A DNA stretch of 64,000 bases from Sphingomonas sp. R-74633 (GTDB taxonomy: Bacteria > Pseudomonadota > Alphaproteobacteria > Sphingomonadales > Sphingomonadaceae). The notes below the pieces were generated by a model, which was not told the origin of the DNA, made no database searches, and worked only from the letters and a program-made list of their open reading frames with translations. Below are positions 16,801 to 23,804 of this stretch, in pieces. Positions within the stretch are counted from its first letter, which is position 1. Each line of letters starts with the position of its first letter. Position numbers and translations under genes: made by a program. The stretch is taken from positions 1,239,057 to 1,303,056 of the forward strand of contig NZ_JACCFG010000001.1 in assembly GCF_013416555.1 (NCBI RefSeq). Reading direction: 5' to 3'.

Positions 16801-19639
16801 AACCGGCGGCGGCACCTTCACCGTCGACGGGGCGGCGACCACGGTGAACGCAGTCAACATCGCTACCACGGGCGGCGATGCCAGCCTCGGCACCGTGAGC
16901 GGCGCCGGCGGCCTGACCGTCGACGCCGGCACCGGGAACGTCACGCTCGGCGCTGTGAACGGTATCGCCTCGCTGTCGGCGACCGGCACCACGATCGCAA
17001 CCGCGGGCGCCAGCACGAGCGGCGCGCAGAGCTATAGCGGCGCGACCGGGCTGAACGGCAGCTACAGTGCCGGCGGTGACTTCACCGTCAGCGCAGCGAC
17101 GGTGAGCGGCGCCACCAGCGTCACTACCGGCGGCAATGCCGGCTTCGGCGCGGTGAGCGGCACCGGCGGCCTGAGCGTCAATGCCGGCACCGGCAGCCTC
17201 ACCCTCGGCGCGGTGACCGGGCTCTCGAGCCTGAGCGCGACCGGCGCCTCGATCGCCACCGGCGGCGCAGCAACCACCGGCGCGCAGAGCTATAGTGGCG
17301 CGACCAGCCTCAACGGTGCGTACAGCACCGGCGGCGCGGCCTTCACGGTCAACGGCGCCACGACCACGGTCAACGCGGTCAGCGTCGCCACGGGTGGCGG
17401 CAATGCGAGCTTCGGCACGGTCGGCGGCGCGGGCGGCCTCACCGTCAACGCGGGCACCGGCAACGTCACGCTGGGCGCAGTGAGCGGCATCGCCTCGCTC
17501 TCGGCCACTGGCGCGACCATCGCCACCGTCGGCGCCTCGACCAGCGGCGCGCAGAGCTATACCGGCGCGACCACGCTGAACGGCAGCTACACGGGCACCG
17601 GCTTCACGGTGAACGGCGCGACGACGCTGGGCGGCACGACGTCGGTGACCACGCAGGGCGGCAACGCCACGCTCGGCACCGTCGTCGGCGCGGGCAACGG
17701 CCTGAGCGTCAATGCCGGCGCCGGCAGCGTCTCGCTCGGTGCCGCCACCGGCCTGGCTTCGCTCTCGGCCACCGGCGCGTCGATCTCGACGGCCGGCGCG
17801 GCCACCACGGGCGCGCAGAGCTACACCGGCGCCACCACGCTGGGCGGCAGCTACACTGCGAGCAGCCTGGCGGTGAACGGCGCGGCCACGCTGAGCGGCA
17901 CGACGGCGATCGCCACCGGCAACGGCAACGTCACGCTGGGCGCAGTGAGCGGCAATGGCGGCCTCACCGTCGCCGCCGGCACCGGCAGCGTCTCGCTCGG
18001 CGCCGTCAGCGGCCTGTCCTCGCTCGCAGTGACCGGCGCTTCGATCGCCACCAGCGGCGCGGCGACCAGCGGCGCGCAGGCCTATACCGGCGCGACCAGC
18101 CTCGGCGGCGTCTATACCACCAGCGGCGGCGGCTTCACCGTCACCGGCGCGACCAACCTGACCGGCACCACGAGCGTGACCAGCGGCAACGGCGCGATCA
18201 GCCTCGGCGCGGTCGACGCGGCGGTGGCGGGCAGCCAGGGCCTGACGCTCAATGCAGGCACCGGATCGGTGACGCTGGGCAATCTCGGCGCGGCCCGCCG
18301 CCTCGGCGCAACCTCGGTCAACGGCGGCACGACCGTCCTGAACGGCGCCACCTACGCGGCGAACAGCCTGAACTTCACCGGCGGCACCGGATCGAGCGTG
18401 CGCCTGACCCAGGGCAGCACGACGTTCAACACCAGCCTGCCCGGCGGCGCGGGCGGCGCGATCTCGATCACGCCGAACCTGGTCGGCACCGCGAACGCGC
18501 AGCAGAACGTGACCTTCACCGCCGGCAACGGCCTGACGGTCAACAGCGGCGACGTGGCGATCGGCAATGCCGGCAGCGACGCGATCCGCCTCGGCACGCT
18601 GACCGTGACCGCGCACAATTTCTCGGCGGCGACGGTCAAGCTGGCCAGCACCTTTACTTCGGTGCTGAGCGGCTCGCAGGTGTTCAGCGCCAACACGCTC
18701 GACACGCTGGGCAACGTCAACGCGACCGTGGCGGGCTTCGAGAGTGGCCCGATCCGCGCCGGTGGCTCGGTGACGATCGACGCCGGTGGCTCGGGCTCGG
18801 GCTCGATCATCGCCGGCGGGCCGGTGAACGTGCAGTATGACGGCAATGTCGACCGCACGATCACGTCGCAGAGCAATGTCGCCATCAGCAGCCTCGGCAC
18901 GATCGGCGGTTCGGTGACGGCGACCGGCGCGGTCGACCTGCAGACCACCAGCGGCGCAATCTCGAGCGCGGTCAACGCCGGCGGTCCGGTTTCGGCCAGC
19001 TCGACCAGCGGCAGCATCACCTCGGCGATCACCTCGAGCGGCCCGGTCTCGATCGAAACCACCACTGGCAGCGTTACCTCGATCGTGAACACCAGCGGCA
19101 CCGCCTCGATCAACTCGCAGTCGGGCGCGGTCAATGCGACGGTGACCGGCACCGGCGGCGTCTCGGTGCAGACCAACGGCACGATCACCGGCAGCTATAG
19201 CAGCCCGGTCTCGATCGACCTGACCTCGGCCCGCCCGGTCGATGTGCAGGTCAACGGCGCCGTCGTCACGGTCACTGCGCCGAGCGGCACCGTCACCGGC
19301 GTGTTCAGCGAGATTCACACGACGAACACCGGCACGCTGGTGGTGAACGATCAGCCGGTCATCGGCAGCGGCACCACCGATGCGCGCCAGATCATCATCG
19401 ACACCTTCATCATCCCGACCCGCGGCACGGTTTCGGCCAATGGCGAAATTCAGCTGCCGGCCGGCCTGGCGCTCGGCCTGATCGCACCGGCCGGCAACGG
19501 CCAGGGCGGCCAGCGTCCTGCGGTGGTGGTCAACAATGTCCAGCGCCTCGGCGAGCTGCTGCGCGAGGGCTATACCGCGATCATCATCCAGCTCGACGAG
19601 AGCAATCTCGACGTGGAGGAAGAAGTCGCCGGCCAGTAA
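7823..19639 (+). CDS. TpsA exoprotein, filamentous-haemagglutinin-type giant beta-helix adhesin
   Basis: Secreted or surface-held protein of about 3938 residues, exported by the TpsB just upstream. A long signal peptide with a basic N-region and an AAVAAIGFGGTARA core is followed by the TPS secretion domain with NPNGVLF at about residue 132, a hallmark of the family. Residues ~330-2000 are right-handed beta-helix blocks of NosD/pectate-lyase type (GNYNL, SLSNFSLLG, GGNYGIKV, TSSIEGYTG), with clear internal duplication. From about residue 2080 to 3500 there are 16 tandem units of ~88 residues with the core TTSGAQSYTGATTLNG. The end (about 3600-3938) is a different, Ser/Thr-rich region. There is no barrel domain, as expected for TpsA. 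ATGs at 7814 and 7817 are alternatives; 7823 is chosen because AGGGATG then lies at ribosome-site distance. The ligand is unknown. Confidence 0.92.
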   Translation: MSKQHSAKAAFASSKTSRRLRKSALLLSAAVAAIGFGGTARAQLAPSALPTGGSVVAGSASIGTPTPSSMTVNQSTDRAVINWNSFDIGSAASVTFVQPSTTSIAVNRVTGGGDPSQIAGQLNANGRVAILNPNGVLFAGTANVNVGSLIASTGDIDTAAFMGGGNLDITGATGGEIVVNGNINITAGNLGLAAFVAPTVRNSGVITATAGRVQLGAGTAFTLDLAGDGLLSIGVPASSALVQNNGQIFAEGGRIQMSAKTAGTAVDNLVNTGTLSVDSATLDNGVIVLEAMGGTANLSGTLAATDRNSISRNILISSDQGVNISGNLSGASGTVNITAPHIYGTGKVSTNTALFLNLNPGGDTTGLGNYINDALGVIGTTGFGTTLNLGTGTYKSGVVVNASNVTIDGEGTARIGWTSGIENAIDIWGDRVTVKNLEISGPATSGFTSYAWGSTNSRGIFVNRYADNVQLLNNNIHDIRTGIIVDGRNSNTYLLDNTIDNTKSAISIQYTDGSNVTMTGNHGSTYGNEWGINLYLNGILQGDGTTILPAAGSLGANTPLAEQQRLLALRAANGNMEVQNQGYSALNRTAAYVSTTGSNSNQGSPLGNLATIQAGVNAVVTGGTVYVANGNYNLGSSQLVINHALSLVGASQAGVVIDGRAVSANGLGTISVLADNVSLSNFSLLGSQLSGGNYGIKVAPNPAGHVSTAGGTSERVSNFALSNVTVSGSRRAELDLNGVVGATITNFTANGQGTDGAGIQITDSSAVTLTGVHTLGNNWGGVALYQSNSASGYNAQTTNINIDASQNVFEEANGLFTQRDSTTQSFGQLNLAGFNYAIRNTGSRSDGYQFVYFQTNLGNATAMALALGQPTTSSIEGYTGTGYSNTFTVVQGMGVDAAVRDARSGATINVGAGTYTFTNTLLIDKSLSLVGASESGTIFDASALGVYGMRVHADDVSLSGFTLLAPGAVSNSTYGIKVEVGAGDTNGNSRIDDFAISNVTISGSRKTGLDLNSVVGATIDNVNVTGALAGNGISITDSADITVRNTTTSGNAWGGLALYQANGATGSNQQLTGITIEGNNSFGESNGLYLQDSSAINDPGTLNIAGFDYIVRNTAFRADGSQFTFFRTSLSDAATYALSLAASTSSSIEGWAGSAGDNQFSVFNGMAITAALRDARAGATISVAPGNYLEGVTGVGYYGDAGAQTFGLYVAKDNITIRGVDAVGNVITDANNVSAYITAAYQSGFGAQHFISGNGVTIEGLGFLPATTGDNKTVEVIGNAFTLRNSVIDNRGNQTAANLYIDDFNDPSRTRLESFTVTGNLFYGGTYASAMVVAAGGAGRTTGAENRIFADNYLYSDLSGMRGFQIQGYMPTTPWQQLYAGAVTVTGNTFDVDIPVRTVGQLSSGFAWDDVFRNNGNSFVRGGVLTYEGGTNAARATTTAGGDPDIRITSTIDASLARAQSGDTVRILDGTYVLGSQLSITTSVSLIGQSQAGTIIDGRAVNNGGGLGTIMVAADNTTLSNFTLLGSTLSGGNYGIKVQPNPLGYTPSAGPDQRINNVTISDVTVRGSRRAELDINGANGVTITNFTADGAGTEGAGVQITDSANVTLTGVHTLGNNWGGVALYQTNRAGGYNGQTTNINIDAGQNQFDEANGLFAQLESTTQGFGQLNLTGYGYAVRNTDHRSDGGQFTYFRTTLADATQWSFNLGFGYSSSIEGYTGTAFSNVFTVVSGMTIGAAARDVRAGGTINVGAGTYSSGTVIGTNGVSLLGAAGAKINASHDGDNGVTINADGVTVSGFEIFGPADQSFVTYAWPTITRGIVVSNGADNVTVTGNNIHGVRNGILIDGRNVNASLTGNVIDNTKSGISVQYTDGSNLNIAGNSEGAFGNEWGIITYLNGIWNGSTITASAGALGPNTPLSEQQRLLALAATNNGMSVYNQGYSAANRTEAYVTTAGVGGAQGSQRTLLNLQGGLNAVVSGGTVYIGAGTYNEDVSLDALRVLDFAGPITVNSLSFGAGAAGTNIATDLTATGALSFAVGPVLTGNTALTGNTVSIGAITSAYGLTLNGTTSVSIGLANLAGLVANGGTILTAGVTTSGAQSYSGATRLDGAYNASSFTVAGASTLSGGASVTTSGGNAALGAIGGTGALTVNAGVGNVSLGAVTGLTSLSATGATIATAGATTSGNQTYTGATTLNGSYAAAGNFSVNGATTLGGSTSINGTNLLFGTVGGTGALDLVANGPGTITLGNVNGIASLSARAIGTITTAGVVTTGAQSYSFSVLLNGTYSGSSFSVLGGTRLVGDTTITTTGGASFEQVTGANNLTVNAGGLVTLIAANGLNSFSLTGSSIQINGATTSGAQTYNGAVDLRSGAYNTNGGAFTVNGTSSVSGNVNVATGGGNASFGAVNTLGGTGITLAVNAGTGNVTLGAVSGLSALSVTGTTIATAGATTTGAQSYTGATRLTGVYNTNGGGFTVNGATTLGGTTFVGTSGGNASFGTVSGTGTGAGLTVTASAGNLTLGAVTGLGSLSATGATITTVGVTTSGAQSYTGATRLTGTYNAGGNFTVNGATTLNSDTNVTAGGNASFGAIGGARALTVNAGNVTLGAVNGLTALSATGASIITNGASTTGAQSYTGATVLRGTYATNGGSFAVNGASTLGDFVNVVTQGGDVAFRTVGGPNRSLRVDAGAGEVTFGRISGIAALEVSGATITTAGALTTNGQTYFGQTLLNGTYAATSFSVLGDTILTGSTTMTTIADGSVAMGSVTGNGSTSFAVNAGSGGTVLVRSVAGVTDLSLTGAFVNNYGAVTSGSQSYTGATSLGGAHDAGGDFTVNGAADLADDTSILAGGNASLGAVSGSQALTVSAAGNVTLGAVSGLTTLSATGTSITTAGASTSGAQSYAGATTLNGTYDADSFSVAGAATLTGDTNVTAGGNASFGTVDGANALTVDAGNVTLGAVSGLTSLSATGASIATGGAVTSGSQRYTGATSLNGVYATGGGTFTVDGAATTVNAVNIATTGGDASLGTVSGAGGLTVDAGTGNVTLGAVNGIASLSATGTTIATAGASTSGAQSYSGATGLNGSYSAGGDFTVSAATVSGATSVTTGGNAGFGAVSGTGGLSVNAGTGSLTLGAVTGLSSLSATGASIATGGAATTGAQSYSGATSLNGAYSTGGAAFTVNGATTTVNAVSVATGGGNASFGTVGGAGGLTVNAGTGNVTLGAVSGIASLSATGATIATVGASTSGAQSYTGATTLNGSYTGTGFTVNGATTLGGTTSVTTQGGNATLGTVVGAGNGLSVNAGAGSVSLGAATGLASLSATGASISTAGAATTGAQSYTGATTLGGSYTASSLAVNGAATLSGTTAIATGNGNVTLGAVSGNGGLTVAAGTGSVSLGAVSGLSSLAVTGASIATSGAATSGAQAYTGATSLGGVYTTSGGGFTVTGATNLTGTTSVTSGNGAISLGAVDAAVAGSQGLTLNAGTGSVTLGNLGAARRLGATSVNGGTTVLNGATYAANSLNFTGGTGSSVRLTQGSTTFNTSLPGGAGGAISITPNLVGTANAQQNVTFTAGNGLTVNSGDVAIGNAGSDAIRLGTLTVTAHNFSAATVKLASTFTSVLSGSQVFSANTLDTLGNVNATVAGFESGPIRAGGSVTIDAGGSGSGSIIAGGPVNVQYDGNVDRTITSQSNVAISSLGTIGGSVTATGAVDLQTTSGAISSAVNAGGPVSASSTSGSITSAITSSGPVSIETTTGSVTSIVNTSGTASINSQSGAVNATVTGTGGVSVQTNGTITGSYSSPVSIDLTSARPVDVQVNGAVVTVTAPSGTVTGVFSEIHTTNTGTLVVNDQPVIGSGTTDARQIIIDTFIIPTRGTVSANGEIQLPAGLALGLIAPAGNGQGGQRPAVVVNNVQRLGELLREGYTAIIIQLDESNLDVEEEVAGQ
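9000..13780 (+). repeat. Duplicated beta-helix blocks inside tpsA
   Basis: Two block types recur in frame. One carries TSSIEGYTG-, GGNYGIKV- and NNWGGVALYQ-type segments and appears three times (about 9620-10560, a diverged copy 10560-11380, and 12130-13080). The other carries NNIHDIRTGIIVDGR-, IQYTDGSN- and NTPLAEQQRLLAL-type segments and appears twice (about 9000-9620 and 13080-13740). Similarity is visible at both protein and DNA level. The order suggests a duplication of several hundred codons followed by divergence. Confidence 0.75.
14040..18330 (+). repeat. Sixteen tandem ~265-bp coding repeats in tpsA
   Basis: Counting the motif T(T/S)GAQSY(T/S)GAT gives 16 in-frame units from about 14100 to 18100, spaced about 255-276 bases (85-92 residues). 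Each unit has a stretch like LTSLSATGATIATAG, then the GAQSY core, then VNGATTLGG and NASFGTV-like stretches ending in GNVTLGAV. Lengths vary in codon steps and the units are diverged, so this is an old, modular array forming part of the adhesin stalk rather than a recent slippage product. Confidence 0.85.
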
Positions 19640-19666
19640 ACCCCTGGGTCGCTGGGGAAACGGACG

Positions 19667-19694
19667 AGGCCGGGAGGAAACTCCCGGCCTTTTT
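19667..19694 (+). terminator. Intrinsic terminator after tpsA
   Basis: A perfect 10-base stem, AGGCCGGGAG (19667-19676) and CTCCCGGCCT (19681-19690), with a GAAA loop, is followed by a run of T to 19694. It lies 28 bases past the tpsA stop codon and should end transcription of the tpsB-tpsA unit. Confidence 0.9.
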
Positions 19695-19790
19695 CGTACG
19701 GCCCGATTCCCGCCGGAGCCAAGCTTTGCGCACTTCGTTGTTGAGGCGTAGCATGCGCCGACGAACCGGTGTCAGGGAGCAAGGGCCAAG

Positions 19791-20441
19791 ATGCATGGAC
19801 CGGGTGATTTCGAAGTCTCGCGCCGCGGCATATTGCTCGGCGGCGCGGCATCGGTGGCGGTGACCGCCGCGCCTCCCTCCGCTGTCGCCGCGCAGGATGC
19901 CGCCTCGGCAGGCGCCGGCGCGCCGGTGATGGCGAGCGTTACCCTCAAGGTGAACGGCAAGCCGCAGACGCTGGAGCTCGATACCCGCACCACCCTGCTC
20001 GATGCGCTGCGCGAGCATCTCCACCTCAGCGGCACCAAGAAGGGCTGCGACCATGGCCAGTGCGGCGCCTGCACGGTCATCGTCGAGGGTCGGCGGATCA
20101 ATAGCTGTCTCAGCCTCGCGGTGATGCACGAAGGCGATGCGATCACCACGATCGAGGGCTTGGGCACGCCCGACAAGCTCCACCCGATGCAGGCCGCCTT
20201 CGTGAAGCATGACGGCTATCAATGCGGCTATTGCACCCCCGGCCAGATCTGTTCGGCGGTCGCGGTGCTCGACGAGATCCGCGCCGGCATCCCCAGCCAC
20301 GTCACTGGCGATGTCGCGGGCAAGCCAGCGATGAGCACCGACGAGATCCGCGAGCGGATGAGCGGCAATATCTGCCGCTGCGGCGCCTATTCGAACATCG
20401 TCGAGGCGATCAGCGAAGTCGCGGCCCGGAGGAAGGCATGA
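19791..20441 (+). CDS. paoA: Aldehyde oxidoreductase iron-sulfur subunit PaoA (Tat-exported)
   Basis: Small [2Fe-2S] subunit of a periplasmic molybdenum aldehyde oxidoreductase of the xanthine dehydrogenase family. The 216-residue protein opens with a Tat signal (SRRGILLGG, then an alanine-rich core), which carries the folded complex across the membrane. The ferredoxin-like domain has [12 protein letters not shown] and a following Cys for the first cluster; the helical domain has [10 protein letters not shown] and ICRCG for the second. The arrangement matches E. coli PaoA (YagT). The TGA overlaps the ATG of the next gene (ATGA), so translation of the two subunits is likely coupled. Order paoA-paoB-paoC is the same as in E. 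coli. Confidence 0.95.
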   Translation: MHGPGDFEVSRRGILLGGAASVAVTAAPPSAVAAQDAASAGAGAPVMASVTLKVNGKPQTLELDTRTTLLDALREHLHLSGTKKGCDHGQCGACTVIVEGRRINSCLSLAVMHEGDAITTIEGLGTPDKLHPMQAAFVKHDGYQCGYCTPGQICSAVAVLDEIRAGIPSHVTGDVAGKPAMSTDEIRERMSGNICRCGAYSNIVEAISEVAARRKA

Positions 20442-21388
20442 AGGCGTTCAGCTATGAACGGGCGCACAGCCCCGCCGAGGCCGCAGCGATCGTCGGCCGC
20501 ACCCAGGGTGCGCGCTTCATCGCGGGCGGCACCAATTTGCTCGACCTGATGAAGCTGCAGATCGAGACGCCGACGCATCTGGTCGACGTCAACCATCTGG
20601 GGCTCGACCGGATCGAGGCGACGCCCGAAGGCGGTCTGCGCATCGGCGCGCTGGTCCGCAACACCGATCTCGCCGCCGACAAGCGCGTACGCAAGGACTA
20701 CGCCCTGCTCTCTCGCGCGCTGGTCGCCGGTGCCTCGGGCCAGCTCCGCAACAAGGCGACGACCGCGGGCAATTTGCTCCAGCGCACCCGCTGCCCCTAT
20801 TTCTATGACACCAACCAGGCCTGCAACAAGCGCAAGCCCGGCAGCGGCTGCGCGGCGATCGGCGGCGTGAACCGCAGCCTCGGCGTGATCGGCACCAGCA
20901 CCGCCTGCATCGCCACGCACCCGAGCGACATGGCCGTGGCAATGCGCGCGCTCGATGCGGTGGTGGAGACGGTCCGCGCCGACGGCACGACCCGGGCGAT
21001 CCCGATCGCCGACTTCCACACGCTCCCCGGTGACACGCCCAATATCGAGAACAGCCTCGCGGCCGGTGAGATGATCACTGCAGTGACGCTACCCGGCCCG
21101 ATCGGCGGCACGCATATCTACCACAAGGTCCGCGACCGGGCCTCCTATGCCTTCGCGCTCGTCTCGGTCGGCGCCGTCCTCCAGAAGGACGGGACGGGCC
21201 GCGTCGCCTTCGGCGGCATGGCGCCCAAGCCCTGGCGCGTCGAGGCAGCGGAAGCCGCGCTCGCCCAAGGGGCGAAAGCTGCCGCCGCATTGGCGTTCGC
21301 GGGAGCCAAACCCACCGAGCAGAACGGGTTCAAGCTCGTGCTGGCCGAGCGCACGCTCGCCGCCGTCCTTGCCGAAGCGAAGGGCTGA
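20438..21388 (+). CDS. paoB: Aldehyde oxidoreductase FAD-binding subunit PaoB
   Basis: Medium subunit (316 residues) that binds FAD and passes electrons from the iron-sulfur subunit. The start is the ATG that overlaps the paoA stop codon; the frame is open further upstream but that part would overlap paoA. The N-terminal half shows the FAD-binding motif [13 protein letters not shown]; the C-terminal half is the CO dehydrogenase flavoprotein-type domain. It contains [21 protein letters not shown] and TACIATH, the Cys set that holds an additional [4Fe-4S] cluster in E. coli PaoB and 4-hydroxybenzoyl-CoA reductase beta. Only three bases separate it from paoC. Confidence 0.94.
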   Translation: MKAFSYERAHSPAEAAAIVGRTQGARFIAGGTNLLDLMKLQIETPTHLVDVNHLGLDRIEATPEGGLRIGALVRNTDLAADKRVRKDYALLSRALVAGASGQLRNKATTAGNLLQRTRCPYFYDTNQACNKRKPGSGCAAIGGVNRSLGVIGTSTACIATHPSDMAVAMRALDAVVETVRADGTTRAIPIADFHTLPGDTPNIENSLAAGEMITAVTLPGPIGGTHIYHKVRDRASYAFALVSVGAVLQKDGTGRVAFGGMAPKPWRVEAAEAALAQGAKAAAALAFAGAKPTEQNGFKLVLAERTLAAVLAEAKG

Positions 21389-21391
21389 GCC

Positions 21392-23584
21392 ATGAAGTTC
21401 ACCACGCCTGCCGGCACCAACCCGATCGACCAGCTCAAGGTGATCGGCAAGCCCACGCCGCGCATCGACGGGCCGCTCAAGACCAGCGGCACCGCGCCCT
21501 ATGCCTATGAGCATCACGATGTGCCCAACCCGGCCTATGGCTATATCCTCGGCTCGGCGATCGCCAAGGGGCGGATCACCGGCATGGACCTTGGTGACGC
21601 GCGCAAGGCTCCCGGTGTCCTGACGATCGTCACGGCCGACAATGCCGGCAAGCTCGGCAAGGGCAATTTCAACACCGCGAAACTGCTCGGCGGCCCCGAC
21701 ATCGAACATTACCATCAGGCGATCGCGATCGTCGTCGCCGAGACCTTCGAACAGGCGCGCGCCGCCGCCGCGCTGATCCGCGTCGACTATGCGCGCGAAA
21801 AGGGCGCCTTTGATCTCGCCGCGGCCAAGGGCAACGCCCCCGTCGCGAAGGACAAGGGCTCTGAAACCGCGGTCGGCGATTTCGCCGGCGCCTTTGCCGC
21901 CGCACCGGTCCAGCTCGACGCGACCTACACGACGCCCGATCACGCCCATGCGATGATGGAGCCGCACGCGACGACCGCGATGTGGACCGGCGACCAGCTC
22001 GACCTGTGGACCGCCAACCAGATGGTCGCCTGGTCGGTGGGCGACATGGCCAAGACGCTGGGCATCTCGCGCAACAACATCCGCATGCGCTCGCCGTTCA
22101 TCGGCGGCGGCTTTGGCGGCAAGCTGTTCATCCGCGCCGACGTGCTGCTCGCCGCGCTCGGCGCGAAGGCGGCGAACCGGGCGGTGAAGGTCGCCCTGCC
22201 CCGCCCCTTCGTCTTCAACAACACCACACATCGGCCCGCGACGATCCAGCGCATCCGCCTCGGCGCGACGAAGGATGGCAAGCTCACTGCGATCGGCCAT
22301 GAAAGCTGGTCGGGCGACTTGCCCGATGGCGGGCCGGAGACGGCGACGGGCCAGACCAAATTGCTCTATGCCGGCGCCAACCGGATGACGGCGATGCGCC
22401 TCGCGGTGCTCGACTTGCCCGAAGGCAATGCGATGCGTGCGCCCGGCGAAGCGCCCGGCCTGATGGCGCTCGAGATCGCAATGGACGAGCTGGCCGAGAA
22501 GCTCGGCATCGATCCGATCGAACTGCGCGTGATCAACGATACCCAGGTCGATCCCGAAAAGCCCGAGCGCCCCTATTCGCAGCGCCAGTTGAACGAGTGT
22601 CTGCGGATGGGCGCGGACAAGTTCGGCTGGGCGAAGCGCGCGGCGCCGGGCGCGGTGCGCGACGGGCGCTGGCTGGTCGGGATGGGCGTGGCCGCGGCGT
22701 TCCGCAACAACCTCACGATGAAGTCCGCCGCGCGCGTCCGCCTGAACGCGCAGGGCGTGGTCACGGTCGAGACCGACATGACCGATATCGGCACCGGCAC
22801 CTATACGATCATCGCGCAGACCGCCGCCGAGATGATGGGCGTGCCGCTCGACAAGGTGGTGGTGAAGCTCGGCGATTCCAGCTTCCCGGTCTCCGCCGGC
22901 TCGGGCGGGCAATGGGGCGCCAACAGCTCCACTGCCGGCGTCTATGCCGCCTGCGCCAAGCTGCGCGAGACGGTGGCGCAGAAGCTCGGGTTCAACTCGG
23001 CCGATGCCGTGTTCGCCGGCGGCAAGGTGAAGAGCGGAAAGCGCGCAGTCCCCCTCGCCAACGCGGCCAAGGCCGGTGAACTCGTTGCCGAGGACGCGAT
23101 GGAATATGGCGACCTCGGCAAGAAATATCAGCAGTCGACCTTCGGCGCGCATTTCGTCGAGGTTGGTGTCGATGCCGCCACCGCCGAGATCCGCATCCGC
23201 CGGATGCTCGCAGTGTGCGCGGCGGGCCGCATCCTCAATCCGGTCTCGGCGCGCAGCCAGGTGATCGGCGCGATGACGATGGGCGCCGGCGCGGCATTGA
23301 TGGAGGAGCTGGCAGTCGACAAGCGCTTCGGCTTCTTCGTCAATCACGACCTCGCCGGATATGAAGTGCCGGTCCATGCCGACATTCCGCACCAGGAAGT
23401 GATCTTCCTCGACGAGACCGATCCGATGAGCTCGCCGATGAAGGCGAAGGGCGTGGGCGAGCTGGGCATTTGCGGCGTCGGCGCGGCGGTCGCCAATGCG
23501 ATCTACAACGCCACCGGCGTGCGCGTGCGCGACTATCCGGTGACGCTCGACAAGCTGCTCGCCGGGATGCCCGAATTCGCCTGA
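21392..23584 (+). CDS. paoC: Aldehyde oxidoreductase molybdenum-binding subunit PaoC
   Basis: Catalytic subunit (730 residues; E. coli PaoC is 732) that holds the molybdopterin cytosine dinucleotide cofactor and oxidises aldehydes, mainly aromatic ones, to acids. The N-terminal GKPTPRIDGPLKTSGTA and central GGGFGGKLF segments are family hallmarks. The active-site base is Glu690 in GVGELGICG. No signal peptide is present, as expected for a subunit that travels through Tat attached to PaoA. The family normally needs a dedicated maturation chaperone (PaoD/XdhC type); none is encoded directly after it. The gene is followed within two bases by the structured intergenic repeat described below. Confidence 0.95.
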   Translation: MKFTTPAGTNPIDQLKVIGKPTPRIDGPLKTSGTAPYAYEHHDVPNPAYGYILGSAIAKGRITGMDLGDARKAPGVLTIVTADNAGKLGKGNFNTAKLLGGPDIEHYHQAIAIVVAETFEQARAAAALIRVDYAREKGAFDLAAAKGNAPVAKDKGSETAVGDFAGAFAAAPVQLDATYTTPDHAHAMMEPHATTAMWTGDQLDLWTANQMVAWSVGDMAKTLGISRNNIRMRSPFIGGGFGGKLFIRADVLLAALGAKAANRAVKVALPRPFVFNNTTHRPATIQRIRLGATKDGKLTAIGHESWSGDLPDGGPETATGQTKLLYAGANRMTAMRLAVLDLPEGNAMRAPGEAPGLMALEIAMDELAEKLGIDPIELRVINDTQVDPEKPERPYSQRQLNECLRMGADKFGWAKRAAPGAVRDGRWLVGMGVAAAFRNNLTMKSAARVRLNAQGVVTVETDMTDIGTGTYTIIAQTAAEMMGVPLDKVVVKLGDSSFPVSAGSGGQWGANSSTAGVYAACAKLRETVAQKLGFNSADAVFAGGKVKSGKRAVPLANAAKAGELVAEDAMEYGDLGKKYQQSTFGAHFVEVGVDAATAEIRIRRMLAVCAAGRILNPVSARSQVIGAMTMGAGAALMEELAVDKRFGFFVNHDLAGYEVPVHADIPHQEVIFLDETDPMSSPMKAKGVGELGICGVGAAVANAIYNATGVRVRDYPVTLDKLLAGMPEFA

Positions 23585-23586
23585 CC

Positions 23587-23804
23587 GGCTTGCAATGTAG
23601 GATTTCGCGTGTTTGCCTGATGCGGCCGGCCCCAAGCGCCGGCCGCTCTTTTACAGTGTTGGAAACATGGGACCCCGAGCGCGCAAGGATAGTGCGCGAT
23701 GCGCCCGATTGTCGGCAAAAGAGGCAAATTTCACCCGCGACGCCTTCCCCTCTACGCACGAACTTCGTGAAATTTGACGAGTCGCCGCGGCGTCGGGTGT
23801 AGGA
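23587..23804 (+). repeat. 218-bp structured intergenic element, copy 1
   Basis: The element fills the whole gap between the convergent paoC (stop at 23584) and hydrolase (stop codon 23805-23807) genes. It starts with a 22-base block (23587-23608, GGCTTGCAATGTAGG...) identical to copy 2 in opposite orientation. Next come hairpin 1 (GCGGCCGGC 23622-23630 with GCCGGCCGC 23638-23646, followed by TCTTTT), a shared GTTGGAAA block, and hairpin 2 (CAAATTTCAC 23725-23734 with GTGAAATTTG 23767-23776) whose loop holds GCCTTCCCC. It ends with TGTAGGA (23798-23804), which also occurs at 23596-23602. Hairpin 1 with its T-run would serve as a terminator for paoC. The class of element is not recognised. Confidence 0.8.
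23622..23652 (+). terminator. Intrinsic terminator after paoC, inside structured element copy 1
   Basis: A nine-base perfect GC stem (23622-23630 with 23638-23646), a seven-base loop and TCTTTT make a reasonable intrinsic terminator 38 bases past the paoC stop codon. Confidence 0.75.

Noticed and set aside
14040..18330. Regular ~265-bp repeats that could suggest a CRISPR or other non-coding array
   Set aside because: The units are in frame, vary by whole codons and continue the tpsA reading frame; there are no short identical repeats with unique spacers.
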